Of a DNA stretch of 64,000 nucleotides, positions 63,478 to 64,000 are shown one piece after another. The number at the start of each line of letters is the position of its first letter. The stretch's first letter is position 1. Origin of the DNA: Anaerolineae bacterium. Lineage in GTDB: Bacteria > Chloroflexota > Anaerolineae > Anaerolineales > Anaerolineaceae. Under the pieces are notes generated by a model. It saw only the letters and a program-made list of their open reading frames with translations, ran no database searches and had not been told where the DNA came from. Location of the stretch: assembly GCA_013178095.1 (NCBI GenBank), contig JABLXK010000005.1, forward strand, positions 1 through 64,000, given 5' to 3'. The position numbers and the translations under genes are program-made.

Positions 63478-64000
63478 TCAGTCGCGTTTACCCAAGGTTG
63501 CCAGGTAGATAGCAAACTGATTTTCGCCGTCCAGGTTTAATGCCGCATTCACCAAGTCGTCGTCATAAGCCGCCAGAGCGCATACGCCGCAGCCGATGGA
63601 TTCCGCCAGCAGGTATAAATTTTGGCATACGTGGCCGGCGTCCAGAAACATATAGCGATAACCGCGCTGGCAGTAACGCCAAACCATGCGCTGCGCATCC
63701 GCCACCCAAATGAAGGTGACCGCTGAATTGGCCACATGCGGCTGGTTGAGGCAGGCCTGGGTCAATTGCGCGTTGAAATCCGCCGGGGCCGGCAAATGCG
63801 CCAGTTGGTGTTTCAACGCCAGATAGCGGTACAAACCGGCTTCAAGGCCGTCCACGCGGTTGATGAGCAGAAAAGTCTCGAAGGCATGCCGTGCGCCGGC
63901 GGAGGGCACCATGCGTCTGGTGATATTTTTCTCATTGATGGATTTAACCCCCTGCGTTCCCCACAATAAATATGCCAGTTCGGCTTGCGACAAGGCTTGC
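63478..64000 (-). CDS. SagB/ThcOx-type nitroreductase-family oxidoreductase (5' end outside window)
   Basis: The last 174 residues of a nitroreductase-fold protein; the frame continues past the right edge. The LSQAELAYLLWGTQGVKSIN stretch, RRMVPSAGARHAFETFLLIN, GLEAGLYRYLALKHQLAHLP and FLDAGHVCQNLYLLAESIGC match the SagB-type dehydrogenase family, which includes FMN-dependent thiazole/oxazole-forming enzymes of peptide maturation but also many proteins of unknown role. The C terminus LATLGKRD is complete. The upstream 63413-63477 gap to dnaE holds only the dnaE promoter region. No precursor peptide or cyclodehydratase gene is visible in the window. Confidence 0.85.
   Translation of the reverse strand, partial: QALSQAELAYLLWGTQGVKSINEKNITRRMVPSAGARHAFETFLLINRVDGLEAGLYRYLALKHQLAHLPAPADFNAQLTQACLNQPHVANSAVTFIWVADAQRMVWRYCQRGYRYMFLDAGHVCQNLYLLAESIGCGVCALAAYDDDLVNAALNLDGENQFAIYLATLGKRD

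Overview
The window looks like a chromosomal segment of an anaerobic Chloroflexota bacterium, most likely class Anaerolineae. This is inferred from the gene content and protein style: archaeal/fungal-type aspartate-semialdehyde dehydrogenase, VanW-domain and LCP envelope proteins, a ferredoxin-dependent 2-oxoacid oxidoreductase, DUF438/hemerythrin proteins and many lipoproteins. No phylogeny was run. Most of the window is core genome. The first 7.8 kb is visibly more AT-rich and looks like an accessory carbohydrate island. No prophage, insertion sequence or CRISPR array was found.

Layout. 1-7.8 kb: a LacI-regulated sugar locus, with a minus-strand operon (lacI, ABC ATPase, permease, lipoprotein binding protein, GATase1-like protein) divergent from an FGGY sugar kinase; a C-terminally truncated MFS gene lies at the left edge. 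7.8-10.3 kb: a CbiMQO-type cobalt/nickel ECF transporter. 10.4-13.6 kb: aspartokinase and aspartate-semialdehyde dehydrogenase behind a threonine-rich leader peptide and terminator, then a Fur-family regulator. 13.8-16 kb: a Crp/Fnr regulator, ferredoxin and DUF438-hemerythrin-PAS operon. 16-19.1 kb: a second Fur-family regulator with a ZnuABC-type transporter behind a near-consensus Fur box. 19.2-24.7 kb: a complete minus-strand rRNA operon (16S, tRNA-Ile, tRNA-Ala, 23S, 5S) with visible processing stems and promoter. 24.9-33.1 kb: VanW protein, Trm112-like, LCP protein, urocanate hydratase, FmdB zinc ribbon, a flippase-like membrane protein and an FAD oxidoreductase.

33.1-44.2 kb: dnaA (without dnaN beside it), RNase J, pcm, mutY, small conserved proteins, and a partner-switching module (STAS antagonist, anti-sigma kinase, GAF-SpoIIE phosphatase). 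44.4-49.8 kb: the translation/transcription cluster tRNA-Thr, tRNA-Tyr, tRNA-Thr, tuf, rpmG, tRNA-Trp, secE, nusG, rplK, rplA, rplJ, rplL, with L1-type and L10-type mRNA leaders. 49.9-57.2 kb: a beta-propeller lipoprotein, a four-subunit 2-oxoacid:ferredoxin oxidoreductase, greA and lysS. 57.2-64 kb: an SGNH/MBOAT O-acylation pair, dnaE, and the start-truncated end of a SagB-type oxidoreductase.

The most notable regulatory signals are the apparent threonine attenuator in front of aspartokinase, two mRNA copies of the 23S L1-binding motif in the rplK and rplA leaders, several genes whose -10 box sits 5-10 nt from the start codon (apparently leaderless mRNAs), and LacI-type operators in the divergent sugar promoter. 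All functional statements rest on reading the sequence and on knowledge of protein families; no database search was possible.
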